DNA from: Aphidius gifuensis
Lineage: Eukaryota; Arthropoda; Insecta; Hymenoptera; Braconidae
Reading direction: 5' to 3'
Length of the DNA stretch: 64,000 nt
Assembly: GCF_014905175.1 (NCBI RefSeq)
Contig: NC_057788.1
Location: 4,960,001 to 5,024,000 of the forward strand
Shown one piece after another: positions 39,486-52,199 of this stretch; within the stretch, counting starts at the first letter, position 1, and the number at the start of each line of letters is the position of its first letter. The notes beneath the pieces are model-generated. The model was not told the origin of the DNA and did no database searches. It saw nothing but the letters and a program-made list of their open reading frames with translations. The translations under genes and the position numbers were made by a program.

Positions 39486-41629
39486 AATACGAAGGAGGAT
39501 AACGTGAATTCACGGTTTATATGTATATGCAGTATCGTTATCCACAGGGAAATATATTTGCAAAGTCCACATACATGTATGAAAATGCAAATGCACAAAT
39601 ACTTTAGCTTCTTTTTCTTTCTTTGCTTTTTTTTTTTTCAAATAAAAAGATATTTTTTTACCAACGGATATTTTAAGCTTACCAGTAATCGAAAATTAAT
39701 ACGTGAACGTGCAATAATTAACACCCAACGAGACTGCACATTCAATGCGAGGATTTCAAAAATAAAAAAAAAAAAAAGAAACTAAGATAAAAATTGAAAT
39801 TTCATGGCGTATAATATATACATACATAAGAAATAAGTGTGTGTGTGTGTAAAACATATAAATATATAAAAGTGAAATAAATGATCGTGTGGTAGAAATA
39901 AAAAAAAAAAAAATAAATAAAAGAAATTGAAATAAATAAAAAAATTACATGAAAAAATTACAGTTTTATACGCGTGTCTGTTGTAAGCCCGCCCACACAC
40001 ATACAGACACATATATTTTTATATACATGAATTGTGTAGCTCAGTGGTTAATTTTTCATAACTTTGTGTGCTAAATGTGCCACAGTGAATTTTGCACTTT
40101 CTGAAGTGTGATATTTAGTTACATATATGCTACGTCCAAACAATCGTGATACTTAATCAATTTTATCATTGATTTTTTTGAATTATTTTACTAATTATTT
40201 AAGAGTGGGTTTAAAAAATAATTTATTTATTGATGATTAGTTCAAAGAACAAATTAATCAAATATGTAAAAGACATGTTTATATATAAAAATTATTATTA
40301 ACCGGTTATGAAAATTTGAAATTAGTATTTTATTTTTATTTGGATTTTAAATTTTTATATTTTAGTCACGTGAGTACAATATAACACAACACTATCGTGA
40401 CACACTGAATCATAAATTGATAAATAAAATAAAAAAAAAATAATGAATAATTTCATTTAAAAATATAGAAAAATTGATAATTAATTTTATTCATATAAAA
40501 TTTAATTTTCATTTTTAAATAATATACTTTATTCTTTAAATATATTTATTTAATTTTTTAGAATAAATATAGTTATTGAAGTTACCCTCTGTTAATTTGA
40601 AAGTCAATAATTATCTTGTGAAATATTGTCTCTATTAGTCATGTTAAATTTGTGTGCAATATGTAAATTATTACTAAAAAAATGAAAAATAAAAAATAAA
40701 AATATTAGCTGTCTGTGTGTAGTTTAAAAAATTAATATTAAAATAAATAAAAATGACTAGTTTTTTATATATTTATCATTTGCCAATATAAAGTTTATAA
40801 AAGTCGTCGGGTGGGACTATTAAAGTTATACAACATGAATGAGCACATATATAATATATATCGGAAAAATTTATATATTCCTTGACGACGCGAGAATTAG
40901 AAACAAGCCATTTGTTCAATTTTCCCACGATCTTATGAGTATTTTATCTTATGAGTGTTATATCTCGCACATGCACACGTTTATATATATCAAATGTGAT
41001 TTAAATGACATGTAATTTTTGTCTTGATCAGTGCTATAATCAACATTATCTCTGCTCTTTTAATATAAAATTATTTTTTTTTTTTTTCTTATTATTTTTT
41101 TTCTAACATGTTGAATTTTCAATCTTAAATATATAATTATTGATTCATAACAAAGTAACCTAAATTGAGCATGAAAAATATTATTTTTGTGCGATAATTT
41201 GATGAAAAAAAAAATCCATTTAGCTACTGTCTTTCAAAAAATCACTGTGAGAATTTTAAAAAATATCCATACGATAAGAAAGCTCCTCCGGAGAATGTAA
41301 AAAAATAAAAATACAAAAATGAATTTATTGAATGGAAATTTAAGAAGACGAGTTGTGAATTGAGAAGTAGGTAAAAGGAAGAAAAAAAAAAATTAGCATT
41401 GAATTGTTTGAAATAAATCAGGTTCATGCTATTACATTCACAATTCATCATTAAAATACTAGGAATAAATTTTTTTGTATATAAAGAATAAATAATTATG
41501 TATTTGATAAATAATATTATAGTGTATATGAATTTGTTGTACAAAATGAGAATTAAATTTACACATAGGCAAATAAAATAGAAAGAGAGACAAATAAGTG
41601 TTTTTTTTTTTATTTCGTTACGAATTGTT

Positions 41630-41865
41630 GATGATTGCCCTTCACTATCGTGTCTATCGCTCTTTATTTTTTAACCTACATTTGTGCCTGATCTTTTGTA
41701 GCACAGGCTGAACCTCGTCGTCGTCGTCGTTGTTGATCTGAAAGTATAATGCCCTGTTTGCATATGCCGGTATCTAATAAGCAAAACAAATTGTCACGAT
41801 AGATCAGAATTACGATGCCCTTGTCCGCGCCTATTTCGATAATTGCATAACCACGTCATCATCAT
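41630..41865. promoter_or_regulatory. GC-richer intronic island with POU- and Sox-like words
   Basis: Contains GTTTGCATATGCC near 41757 (octamer-like TTTGCAT) and ACAAATTGT near 41785, an inverted pair of ACAA Sox half-sites, separated by ~20 bp. SoxC proteins commonly act with POU factors, so an autoregulatory element is conceivable. A GTC-triplet tract at about 41716-41732 is also present. Motifs are short and degenerate; low confidence. Confidence 0.2.
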
Positions 41866-43139
41866 CATTATTATAATTTTTTTTTTTTTGTTTCTTTAAT
41901 CTGCATTTTTATTGATTGTTTTATTTACTATGAAATTATATATACAGTATATGACATACTAAATTAGAATAATATTTATTTCATGAAGTTATTTTTGAAA
42001 AAAATTTATCTAAATCAAATTTAAACGTGATAACACAATAGAAAATTTATAAATTCAATTGACCAACTTATAAACAAAATATATATTGCTCCAAAAAAAA
42101 TTTAAATCATTTAATAACCTTGAGCTAAAAATTATCGTGACACACGAGGCAAATATAGTAAAAAAATAAATTGAATTTTAAATTTAACGATGAAAAAAAA
42201 GGGCATTTAAATTTCCAGGAAATAAAAAAAAAATACTATGTCGTAAAAAAAAATACATTTAAAGAAATAAATACTAGGAAATAAAAGTAGCCCTATTACT
42301 GGAAAAAAATTTATTGAATGAAAATTTAAAAAACGAAAAATCCACAATTGCCAATGAAAAAACTTGATCAAGATATATTTTAATTAAATTAAATTTTAAT
42401 AAAATTCATAATAAAAATAAGTAAAGAAGTTTTAAATTTCTTTTTATAAACAAAATTATTTTTCAAGAATTTTGACCTCATATTTAAAGTCATGCTATAA
42501 GTTCAGAAAAAAATAATACATAAATTTTATTAAGGCCATAGTGTTCACACAAGACAGTTATTATTTTCCTCACTAATACTTGAAAAAAAATAATTCATTT
42601 TTACATAAACAATAATGATATATTCATTTTTTCATACACTAGCCGCCTTGTAATTCAATACAATATTTAAATAACATTTTAAAACAAACAATATCATATT
42701 TATTTGATAATAAAAAAGAATGACGTGTTTAGATTTGTAAAATTAAACAAACTTTTAACAAATACAATATGAAAATTAATTTACAAAATATAATACAAAA
42801 CAATCTTAATATAAAAATTTATAAAAATCATTTTTCTCTTTGTGACATTTTAAATTTGTTGGAGAAAAAAAAATATGTCATAATATTAAATAAAATATTA
42901 TTGTTCATGTATTTCGCTGTGTTGCTAATGGTATAGTCATGAAACTGGTGTATATATGTTGAGTGAATTTCTTGTCTCGAGGGCAGCATTAAGCGAATTG
43001 CTTTGAACCATTCGTTTGTGTGTATATATATTTATATCATTTCTACCAATCCTTAGCTATCGAGAACCACAAAACGGCAAAAAACCAAAAAGTTAAAAAA
43101 AAAATTAAATGAAAAAAAACTAACAGAAGAAGAAAAATA

Positions 43140-43570
43140 AAATTGAGAAAAACGGTTTTGTGTTATGCCTTGCGTTTTCGATTCGGTCACGCTCGATTCG
43201 ATGCCTGGGTATATATATATTATTGGGTATTCTCCACGGGTTACACAGCGAGTTGGTTGGTATATTTGAAACCACGGATGAAAGTCATTCGCTAGTCGGT
43301 CAAGGAAAATACACGGGAAGAGGGAATGTAACAGCAAAAATAAAAAAAAAATCGACCCGCCCACCCTGTGTGGTTATTGAACGAAAAAAAAAAATTTATA
43401 AAAAATCATTATAATAAAAAAAATAAACGAGAATATAAAATAAAAAAAAAAAAAAATTCCACCGATAAGAGAGGTGAAGAAGAAAATCGATTCTATATAT
43501 CCAAAGAGTTTAGATCCCAGGATCTTTCACGAGTTTTGCAGCATGCTAGCAGCTGCATCATTCTTCGACC
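43140..43570. promoter_or_regulatory. Two GC-richer patches with palindromes
   Basis: Patches at about 43155-43340 and 43490-43575 are separated by an A-rich stretch. The second holds AGATCC-CA-GGATCT (43512-43525) and the near-perfect nested palindrome TGCAGC-A-TGCTAGCA-GCTGCA (43537-43557, one unpaired A). Frames run through both strands of the first patch, but none has an ATG and splice context. No recognisable protein. Confidence 0.25.
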
Positions 43571-45159
43571 TCATTTTTCACAAATCTATATATACATATA
43601 TATTTCATCCATTACTTTTTAATACATAAATTTCTCTTAGCCAATTTAACGCGATCAATTTCAATTGAATTAAAACTAATAATGCAAATTAAAGAAAAAA
43701 AAAATAAAAACTACTTGTTGTTATCAATATAAAAAATATCAATTAATATAATTATTTTTAAATGATAATCATGTTTTTTTTTAGAATAGTAAATATATAA
43801 TTATTTAAAAAAAAATAATAGTTTAGGATTATTCTACTGGTGAGCAGTTGAAAGTGTCACATGGTAAAATTAATAATTATTATATTTTTTTTTTCAAGGT
43901 TTTTAAATGTGTAATATTTATTTATAATTACAAATTGTTTTTTATATATATTTATATGATCTATAGATATACGCATTTTAAATTCAATGATTCAAATTGT
44001 GACACCTTTCTATTAACTGACGTGTATTTACACATGTTGATTTACTAAACACAGATTATTAGTATGACACGACTCATTGGTAATTGCATTTATCACACAT
44101 ACTGTAATTCTTACTCAACAAGATTTATATACGAAAAAATAAATTAAAAAATCAAATCAATTAATAAGTAAAATATATAAATAAATGGAATATTTATAAA
44201 ATAATATTATTACAATTCATTTAAGTTATGCTGACGTGTCACGACATTGACATTAGATGTAGAAACTAATTAAAATATGAAAAATTGCGTTGTCGTGTTT
44301 TCTTAATCAACTGCAGGAGTGAACTCTTAAGCGATTAATGACTCGATGCATGCAATTCTTTATAAACATGGAAGACAAATGTACACGCGAATTTTAATAT
44401 GTGAATATGGTAATTTACACACGAAGCTGGATTATATGTGTTTTAAAGTCGCGCAAAAAGAATAATAGCAAAATTCTTTTTTTTTTTTTTTTATTTATAT
44501 TTCATATGTATATTTTATCGTTGCATATATTCTTGAATTTATTTGCTTGAGTGCTACAGTGCTTTATTTAAAAATCTAATTTTTATTATTTATTTTTTTT
44601 CTCTTTTTATATTGTTTATTTTATTTTTTTTTGAATTATTTTTTATGTGCATTTACCGCACACGTTTTAACATTATGTGGATGAAAACGTTGAATAATGA
44701 TTCGAGGTCGTGAGTATAATTTGAAAATTCAAGGTTTTAAATTAACGAGATTTGTTGATTTTAAATCCGACAACTCGACTTACTACAGATTTTTCAGTTT
44801 TGCCAACTCATCCCCTATCTATTTATTCATTTAAATTTTTTTTTTTTTTTTGATCTCTTTATTCTCACTGTAAACTTAATGTAAAACGAGTAAAAAATAA
44901 TTTGCTAAATGTAAATTTCATTTTTTTTTTTTTTTTAACTTCATTATTATATTATTATTTTTTTTTTTATAAAGAAACGAATTGAAATAACTGCTTTATT
45001 AAAGCAGTTAATTAATGTTGAAAAAAAAATTATTTTAATGATCTAAAATTGCACGGGTATCACTTTAAGGATAATTTTTTTTTGTTTTTTTTTTGTTGAT
45101 CCTGTAATTAAATTAAGCATAAAAAAGAGCTGGTCAAAAGAGCAAAATAAAAATATATA

Positions 45160-45400
45160 AAAACAAGACAAACGTGACGTTGGAATTGAATGAGATGTCT
45201 TTGAGTAACGACGAGCTTGATGAAGATCAATATAATATATATGTGCCAAAAACTTTTTTTTATCTTTCGGAGTCTCTTTTTGATCGGTCAGAAACAAAAG
45301 AAGACCAATCACTTTGCTCACATCAACTTCAAGGTTCCTCACGTCGCCAGTTGATTTTAGCAATTCGATTGCTCGATCATAAATAATAATAAAAGTATAA
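45160..45400. other. Intronic island open on both strands
   Basis: On the + strand an ATG at 45195 opens 63 codons, ending at 45386 (begins MSLSNDELDE). On the - strand a frame without stops runs 45043-45453 (136 codons) but lacks an ATG at its 5' end. Both show ordinary amino-acid composition over the GC-richer core, and neither resembles a family I know. The coincidence of open frames on opposite strands points to composition or constrained non-coding DNA rather than a gene. Confidence 0.2.
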
Positions 45401-46074
45401 AAGAAGAAAAAAAAAACATAAACAATATGTTGAGTAAGTTTTTTGATAGTCACTTAAATTGCAATGGAAATTGTTTTTTATTTTTTATTTTTTTTTCGTT
45501 TACGGTGTCTTGTTTTTTAATTCAAGGTCGAATACATTGAATTATTATTTTTCAAATTTATTATTAATTTTTTGTGATTTAGCTAATCACACTTGATTAG
45601 TAAAATTATTATCTTTGAATTTTTCTTATTTCTTTTTTAAATTATAATTTCTATATTTCAAAAAATATTATCTTGTTATATTTATTTATTTTTCAACAAA
45701 AGTTTAAAAAATTTTCACCTACTTTGCAAATTCAGATGAAGTGATAAATCATTTTTACTAGTATAAAAGCAATATATGACTTCCTGTGGACTCTGTCGCC
45801 TTCGTAATTTCACTGTAATCGCGATTGCTCATTTTACCGTTTCCGGTGTTTGTAGCAGTGCAGCCGACATACACACATAGTAACCATTTACTTTGACATC
45901 GATGGAAGCTTTAAAAAAAAAAAAAAAAGTATAAATATAAAGACTTTTAAATAAAAAAAAAATATATTAATGAGAAAAAAAAATAAAAATAAACATACAT
46001 CAATACATACTCTACACACTGGGCAACTTAAATTCATTCGTGTAACTTTTTTTTTGTTATTTTTTTTTCTTCAT

Positions 46075-46260
46075 TTGAGGCAAATGCATTGGCATATACG
46101 CTAAAAGTGGATGGGATAAAAGTCCAATTCCGAAGCTTTCTCACGTTCTCGGTACGAAATGACGATTCCGTGTTCACCAGGGACGTGTGTTGTCCGACTA
46201 GGAAGCGACAAAGAAATTCCAAGAGCACTTCAACTTTACTGGCTTCTGTGTGTATCATTC
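46075..46260. other. GC-richer intronic island
   Basis: About 185 bp of complex sequence in the SoxC intron. A - strand ATG frame (74 codons, 46034-46258) and a + frame without ATG overlap it. No domain or splice support. Probably a regulatory element or a chance frame. Confidence 0.2.
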
Positions 46261-47029
46261 TGTATTATTCACAAACACAATTTTTCACATATACATTGAA
46301 GTGGAACCGTGAATGTCATGTTTAATATAACCAAAACTTTTTTACTCATATTTTTTTTTTTTTCATACAATTTTTGGCTTATCTAGCTTTACCTTTTATT
46401 TATATTTATTTCCTCCAACATTCACTCTTGCTCATATTTTTTTTCATCTTTTTAAAAAGTTTTTTAAAAAGCACAAAACAAAAAATTAACTAATTTATTT
46501 TTACTCAATTTTATATATAATCAACAAGAAAAAAAATAAATAAACCAACTCGTTCAACACCAATTTTCTTGATTAATTTTTTTCATGATTATTATTTTTA
46601 TTTTTCGTAATCCCTCGTGTACATGTATACACACGCATCATTATGCTGGAATTTTGTTTCGCATGACAGTGACAAATCCGTCACAAACACGAGCACAAAA
46701 ATACTACATATACAATAAAAAAAAAAAAAAGAAATTAAAAATAAAAAATGTACAAAACTCGTATAATTTTGAGTGATAAATTGTTCGACAGTGTTGACCA
46801 TATTGGAGTTGGTGATTATTCATTTGGCAATGCATGTATGCATTGATCTTTGGCGAATATAATCACTTGCTTTTAAGTAAAAAAAAAAAGACAAATAATT
46901 TTTAAAATAAAAAGCAAAGTAGAAAAAAAACAAAAAAAAATATACAATAATAGTAATGATAATAATAATGAAGGAACGACAAGCCTTTAAAGTATTATTA
47001 TATATTATTCACCATTAGCCCGCAGCTGA

Positions 47030-47260
47030 CGGAAGTGAAGAGACTAAGGTCGCGTCGAGAGGCAGTCCTGCATCTCAACTCGGTATCGTGGCCTTCAGGC
47101 ACTGTGTGTATGGTATCTACTACATATTGCCTCAAGAACCACTATATGTATTCACAAATATTTTATATATATACAGCTGACTTCCCCAAGAGTTTTCAAG
47201 TCAGCCGAGCTAAGCAAGCAAGCCAATTGTGCGTGTGCACGCTGGACATACGTATCTCCT
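47030..47260. promoter_or_regulatory. GC-richer intronic island with hairpin
   Basis: Contains the perfect inverted repeat GCTGACTT (47176-47183) / AAGTCAGC (47198-47205) with a 14-nt loop, overlapping a CAGCTG E-box at 47175-47180. A long + frame passes through (from ATG 47110 to 47532, 140 codons) but becomes Tyr/Phe/Ile-rich and low-complexity downstream of the island, so I do not call a gene. TTCAAGGTCG (FTZ-F1/NR5A type) lies 1.5 kb upstream at 45521-45530. Confidence 0.25.
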
Positions 47261-49020
47261 TTTGTTTTTGTTTATATATTTATTTATTTATTTTATTCAC
47301 TTATACTATCACACACAGTATGTATTTATATTCTATTTTTATTATACATGAAAATTTTACAATCGAGAAAAATTCCATCCACTACAATATGTATTTTATT
47401 TTTATTTTTTTTAAAACTTTTCCAATGACATTTTTCATTTCCGTTTACCTTAAAAATACATTTGACGTAGAGCATGCCAAATATATATATTTGTATTCCA
47501 ATGAAACAAGGAAAAATCTCACATCGAGGTGAAATAAATAAATAAATATATAAATACAGTATATCTTTTATTATATCTGATTTTAAAAGAGAAAAAAAAA
47601 AATTAATTTATTGGTATATACTGCGTGTTTATACTTGATGCAATGATATTAAATATATATTTATGATAAAATTTAATTTGTTTTTTTTTTTTTTTGAATA
47701 AATTTCATTGATTTACAACTTTGTTTATTAATTAGAGGATATATTATTGATTGACATAAAGTCCAGCAAGTTATGTATGATGTTGGTACCTCATGATCCT
47801 GTCACTTTTCGCATGAGTTACAAAACCCGTTCTCACGAATCAACATGACTCGTTTATCACTACAACTTTAAAAGACAGAGAGAGATAATATAAAAAATAG
47901 TATGGTTGATTGTGTCCTCAAGTATATTATACACACAAGAATCAAATACGATCCTGATATGGATACGCACGCTTCACATTGACACACTCAATCAACGAAA
48001 CTTAATGGACACAATGTGACTTTAGTTTTGACATTATGCCATCATCAACTGTTCAAATATAATAATCATAAATATACATCATATTAATATACACTGCTTA
48101 TATTTTTATTGAATTTTATTATACATATATGTTGATGGACATATGTAGGCAATACATGCACATAAATAGCCACAAATATTCACAATCCATAAAGTTTAAA
48201 TAAACTTTTAAATAAATTATTTATTCACAAAATAATTTAAACTTTTTTCTTTTTCAACAATTTAACAATTCAACTGTAACTATAATCACTTTGATAGCTA
48301 TAATTTTAATCTACCTTGTAGCTTTATAAAAATAACAAGAAAGAAAAAAAAAATAAAGTTAAAAAACTTTTTGCAATACTTTTTTTATAAAAACATAAAA
48401 AATAAGACAAAGGTATAGCAATATAAAAAAAAAATAATCTCAACCTATTAAAAGAGGGACAAATAAAATGATAAAATAAGAAAAAAAAAAACCATAAAAT
48501 TTATTAATTTTTGTAATTGTGGTATGACTCAATTATAATTATTTATTTTTATTTTTTTGATGAGTTTGATAGAAAAATAAATAAAAGAAGCAATGGTGTT
48601 TATAAATATTAATGAGCTTAGTATTTATGCCACAATTACAAATATAGTTGAGTCGATGGTGTATTATATATTTAAATAGCAAAAGGGCTAGCAAGTGATT
48701 CAAGTCAACGTATGTGGCTCCCTGCATGTTTTCCTAACCTATGTTTATTTACTCATATTTTTTTCTCTCTTTCTCTTGACTTTTATTATCAGTATAAATA
48801 TACAATTGCTTGTCGTTGACCCAATATACCTTGTCTGTTATTATAATATACATACGTATGTATTTTTATCAATATTAAAATGTAAAATGTATATCCATAT
48901 ATATAAACACTCGACGAGAAAAATATAAAATAGAATTATTATTTTTTTTTCTTCTTACAAATATGAAAAGTTTAAAAAAAAAAAAAAATAAAACCTGTGT
49001 GTGAATCGCATAAATTAATG

Positions 49021-49029
49021 CGTGGGAAA
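49021..49029 (+). promoter_or_regulatory. Su(H)-type site CGTGGGAAA
   Basis: Exact match to the Suppressor of Hairless consensus YGTGGGAAM, in the SoxC intron 3.2 kb before exon 2. The partial match TGTGGGAA occurs at 60692-60699. One such site can occur by chance in a window this size, so support is weak. Confidence 0.2.
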
Positions 49030-50543
49030 TACGCACACGGTCCATTAATGGTAAACAATAATGAAAAATAATAAAATTATTATATTGATGATTTTAAAAC
49101 CAATTATCTCATTTTTTTTTTTTTTTTTTTAATTTATGTATTCAATATAATTCAGTGAATATAATTTGCTAAAAATTTTAATACAATTTTTGCTTTTTAA
49201 CAAATAAATTTATTATCTCGAGTAATTATTTAATTTTTTAAAATTAATTTTGTTTAGTGCATTTGCCTTGGCATACATTTTCCGATGTCTTTTTATTTTA
49301 TTTTTTTTATTTAATCTCTGATCATGCTTTGTATATATATTTTTTCACCATCAAACACTTGGGATCTGGATCGTGTCTCTTCAAGTATATACGCATTGCA
49401 TGTATATTGAACCAGAAAATAAATAATTGAATAAATAATAATAAGAGATGAAACCGTATATTCCATTTGATCGAGTATTACAGCAAAGTTTTGCGTGCAG
49501 ATAGTCACTCACTTGAATTTCCTTTCTCTCGACAATCATTTTTATTATTATATATTTTTTTTTTATTCTTGCTTCACAGATTGAAGCGTGACCCCGAAAA
49601 ATATATAAGCTTGCCCATTTCGTTTCCTATTACATCAGTATAAAATTTCTCCCTGGGGAAAAAAACAAAAAAAAAAAAAAACAACAATAAAAAATTTTAC
49701 ACTTTGGAAAATATAACTACTGTCATTGATGTGTTTGTTGAAAAATAAAATAAATAAAAATAATAATAGCATAAAGAAAATTGGAAAAAAAAAATTATGT
49801 AATAATAAAAATTGACAAAGATGATTTAATACGATCACACTTTATTTATTTTTTTTTATTTTATGAAAGCAGTAAAATAACAGATACCGATTGACATCAA
49901 AGACTGAGCTGTAACTCGGGTAAAAGTTGATGCAAGTGGTCCTGTCATGATGCATTTACGGATATGAAAAACTAGACAATAATAATCATCAAAAAAAAAA
50001 AAACTATAATTCAACTGTTGCGCTTGAATTAAATCCCAAGCACAACATACAATAGCAGATATAAAAAAATTTTTTTTTTCCTCCCTATACCCTTCTTTAT
50101 TTCTTTCAATTGTTGATGGTTTTATTGGTTTTTTTTTTTTTCAAATCGTAAAAAGAAAAAAGAGTTAGTACATAGCATAGATAGAAACTAACAAAAGAGA
50201 AAACTTTTTGATATTAAATTGATTTTGAAAACTGAGTAAACATATTTGCTTGCAGCTTTTCATCATTACAAATTTTATTGCGGTTTTACCTGATGGTGCA
50301 CATTCTAAATGGTAATAAAAATATATATCAATATATAAATATAAAAAAATGTAGACTATAAAAATATGAAAAGAAAATAAAAAAATAAATTGTAAAGGTT
50401 TTTCCTATTATTACTATTTATTTTATTTATATCTATACAGCTGGAAAAAATAAAAATAAAAAAGAATAAAGCAATTTTATTGTGACCTTGGCTTAACGTA
50501 TAAATGTGTGCCATTCATAGATAAATATGAGGGGGGTTAAATA

Positions 50544-50569
50544 TCACCCTGACAGTTGAAATAGGGTGA
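50544..50569. other. Inverted repeat TCACCCT...AGGGTGA
   Basis: Perfect 7-bp arms (50544-50550 and 50563-50569) with a 12-nt spacer. The FTZ-F1/NR5A-type TGACCTTGG (reverse of CCAAGGTCA) lies at 50483-50491 and a Runx-type TGCGGTTT at 50279-50286. Candidate transcription-factor cluster upstream of exon 2. Confidence 0.25.
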
Positions 50570-51149
50570 CAAATAGTTGCATTAAAATTCACAATTTATG
50601 TGAATCAAAAAAAAAAAAATACAACTATGAAATTTACACACGCCCAATTGTGTAATCTACGAGTGTTTCCTCATTACCCTCAGGCCTCAGTTGACCACTG
50701 TCATTGGTCGCGTTGTCTTTCATCAGTTGATTCAAGTTGCATGTAAAAAAAAAACTAATAATAAAGTAGAAATAAAATGGTAAAAAAAAAAAACATACAA
50801 CTAACTAAGAAATAAAGCCAAAGGTAGTTGTTGCTACTGAAGAAGAACATCAGTGGGAAACATGAGACCGATCATATTTACACAATGTTATGTTCTTGTA
50901 TGACGAGTTTTCCATCGAGTAGTCTATGTGGCGTCAAAAGGTGACAAAACTTGTCGTGAGAATCTTGACTCGTTCAAGTCTTCTCAATTGTCTTACCAAG
51001 AAACTATATATGTTATACCTGAATCACCTAAAGATAGCTTGTTTTTTTTTAATTTTACATGACAAAAAATAAATAACAAGAATCATAAATTACAAAAAAA
51101 ATTAACAAACAAAATATAATAATGATAATTATCCTAAGAATTCATCAGC

Positions 51150-51610
51150 TTGACTTTAATGCTACTGCCGATTTAAAGTTTAGACAGTCCCTTCGAAATT
51201 CGCAGACCCCAAAGCGATGACACAAAAGATAAAAAGAGTCTTGATGGCGCGTCGTGAGAACGGGATCTCCAAGTTAAGACAAGAACAACAAAAAAAAGAT
51301 AAATAAATATATATATATAAATGTTTAATGAAAAATAAAAAAACGTAAACACAAAAGGCCCCTGAAGTCTTCTTTACTGGAACACAAGACTGGAACAGCG
51401 CACCAGCAGCCCCGGTAATGTTTAAGTAGTTTTAACAACACGTCGACTCATCAGAGTAAAGTCGCGACGTCAAGTCGCCAACACCATCACATCTAGTTAC
51501 TGTACATTTATATATATTAAAACAGCATCATCAAGTCCATCAGCTGACTGAAGTTAACTGGCGCCGCGACGCTGGCGCCTCTTTTTACACATCGTGTTGT
51601 ATTCAGGGTA
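51150..51610. promoter_or_regulatory. GC-richer block upstream of exon 2
   Basis: The most GC-rich non-coding block of the intron, ending ~600 bp before exon 2. It carries GTCGCGAC (51461-51468), overlapping GACGTC (51466-51471), and two TGGCGCC words spaced 14 bp (51559-51565, 51573-51579) around GCGACGC. A CCCG/GTAATG donor-like sequence is at about 51415, and TATAAAA occurs later at 51814-51820. An internal promoter or first exon is possible, but no start codon joining in frame to the HMG exon was found. Confidence 0.25.
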
Positions 51611-52199
51611 TCAGTGTGATCTTTTTCTAAGAAATCATGTTGCATTAATTGACTTGGGTCATTGATCTTTTTTTTTGTTTTTAATTAAAATATATATATA
51701 TAAATTATTAAGATAATGATGATAGTAATAAGATTATCCATTTTGATGACAATTATTTCAATTGACATATTTAATTTAACATACAGGTGTTCTCTGAGGT
51801 GTTGAAAATAAAATATAAAAACCAGCGCAGTAAAGAGTTAATCAATTTAAATTTTTTAGTAAGAAGAAAGTAATGAAATTTCATATAAAAAATAAGGGTA
51901 GTTTTTTTTTATTACTGGGCGAGTATAAAAATTTAATTAACGACCAAATGTTTTTTCTTCATTTGCTACAAGGAACTATTATTTTTCATTATAATTATAT
52001 TTGATACTTTCACATGGGTCCCCATAAGCCCGCACCTCTGTCCTATTGACCTATATTATCATCAATACAATAATCCTAGAGTACTCATGCAACTTGAATA
52101 TATACAAACTTGAAAATTTTATTAATTACAGTACTCAAATTTTTAATGAAAATATTATAACTTGTAATAATAATTTGTAAAAATTTTTATTTGTTACAG

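Larger units (their letters stand above)
29393..52199 (+). other. SoxC: Large phase-0 intron of SoxC (22.8 kb)
   Basis: Donor CAG/GTATTT at 29393; acceptor TTTGTTACAG ending at 52199 with a T-rich tract before it. The intron falls 7 codons before the HMG box. Vertebrate SoxC genes (SOX4, SOX11, SOX12) are single-exon, so the large intron is a clear structural difference. Apart from the islands listed separately, the interior is AT-rich and homopolymer-rich, with no exon that keeps the SoxC frame. Large introns of developmental regulators often house enhancers, which fits the islands seen here. Confidence 0.8.
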
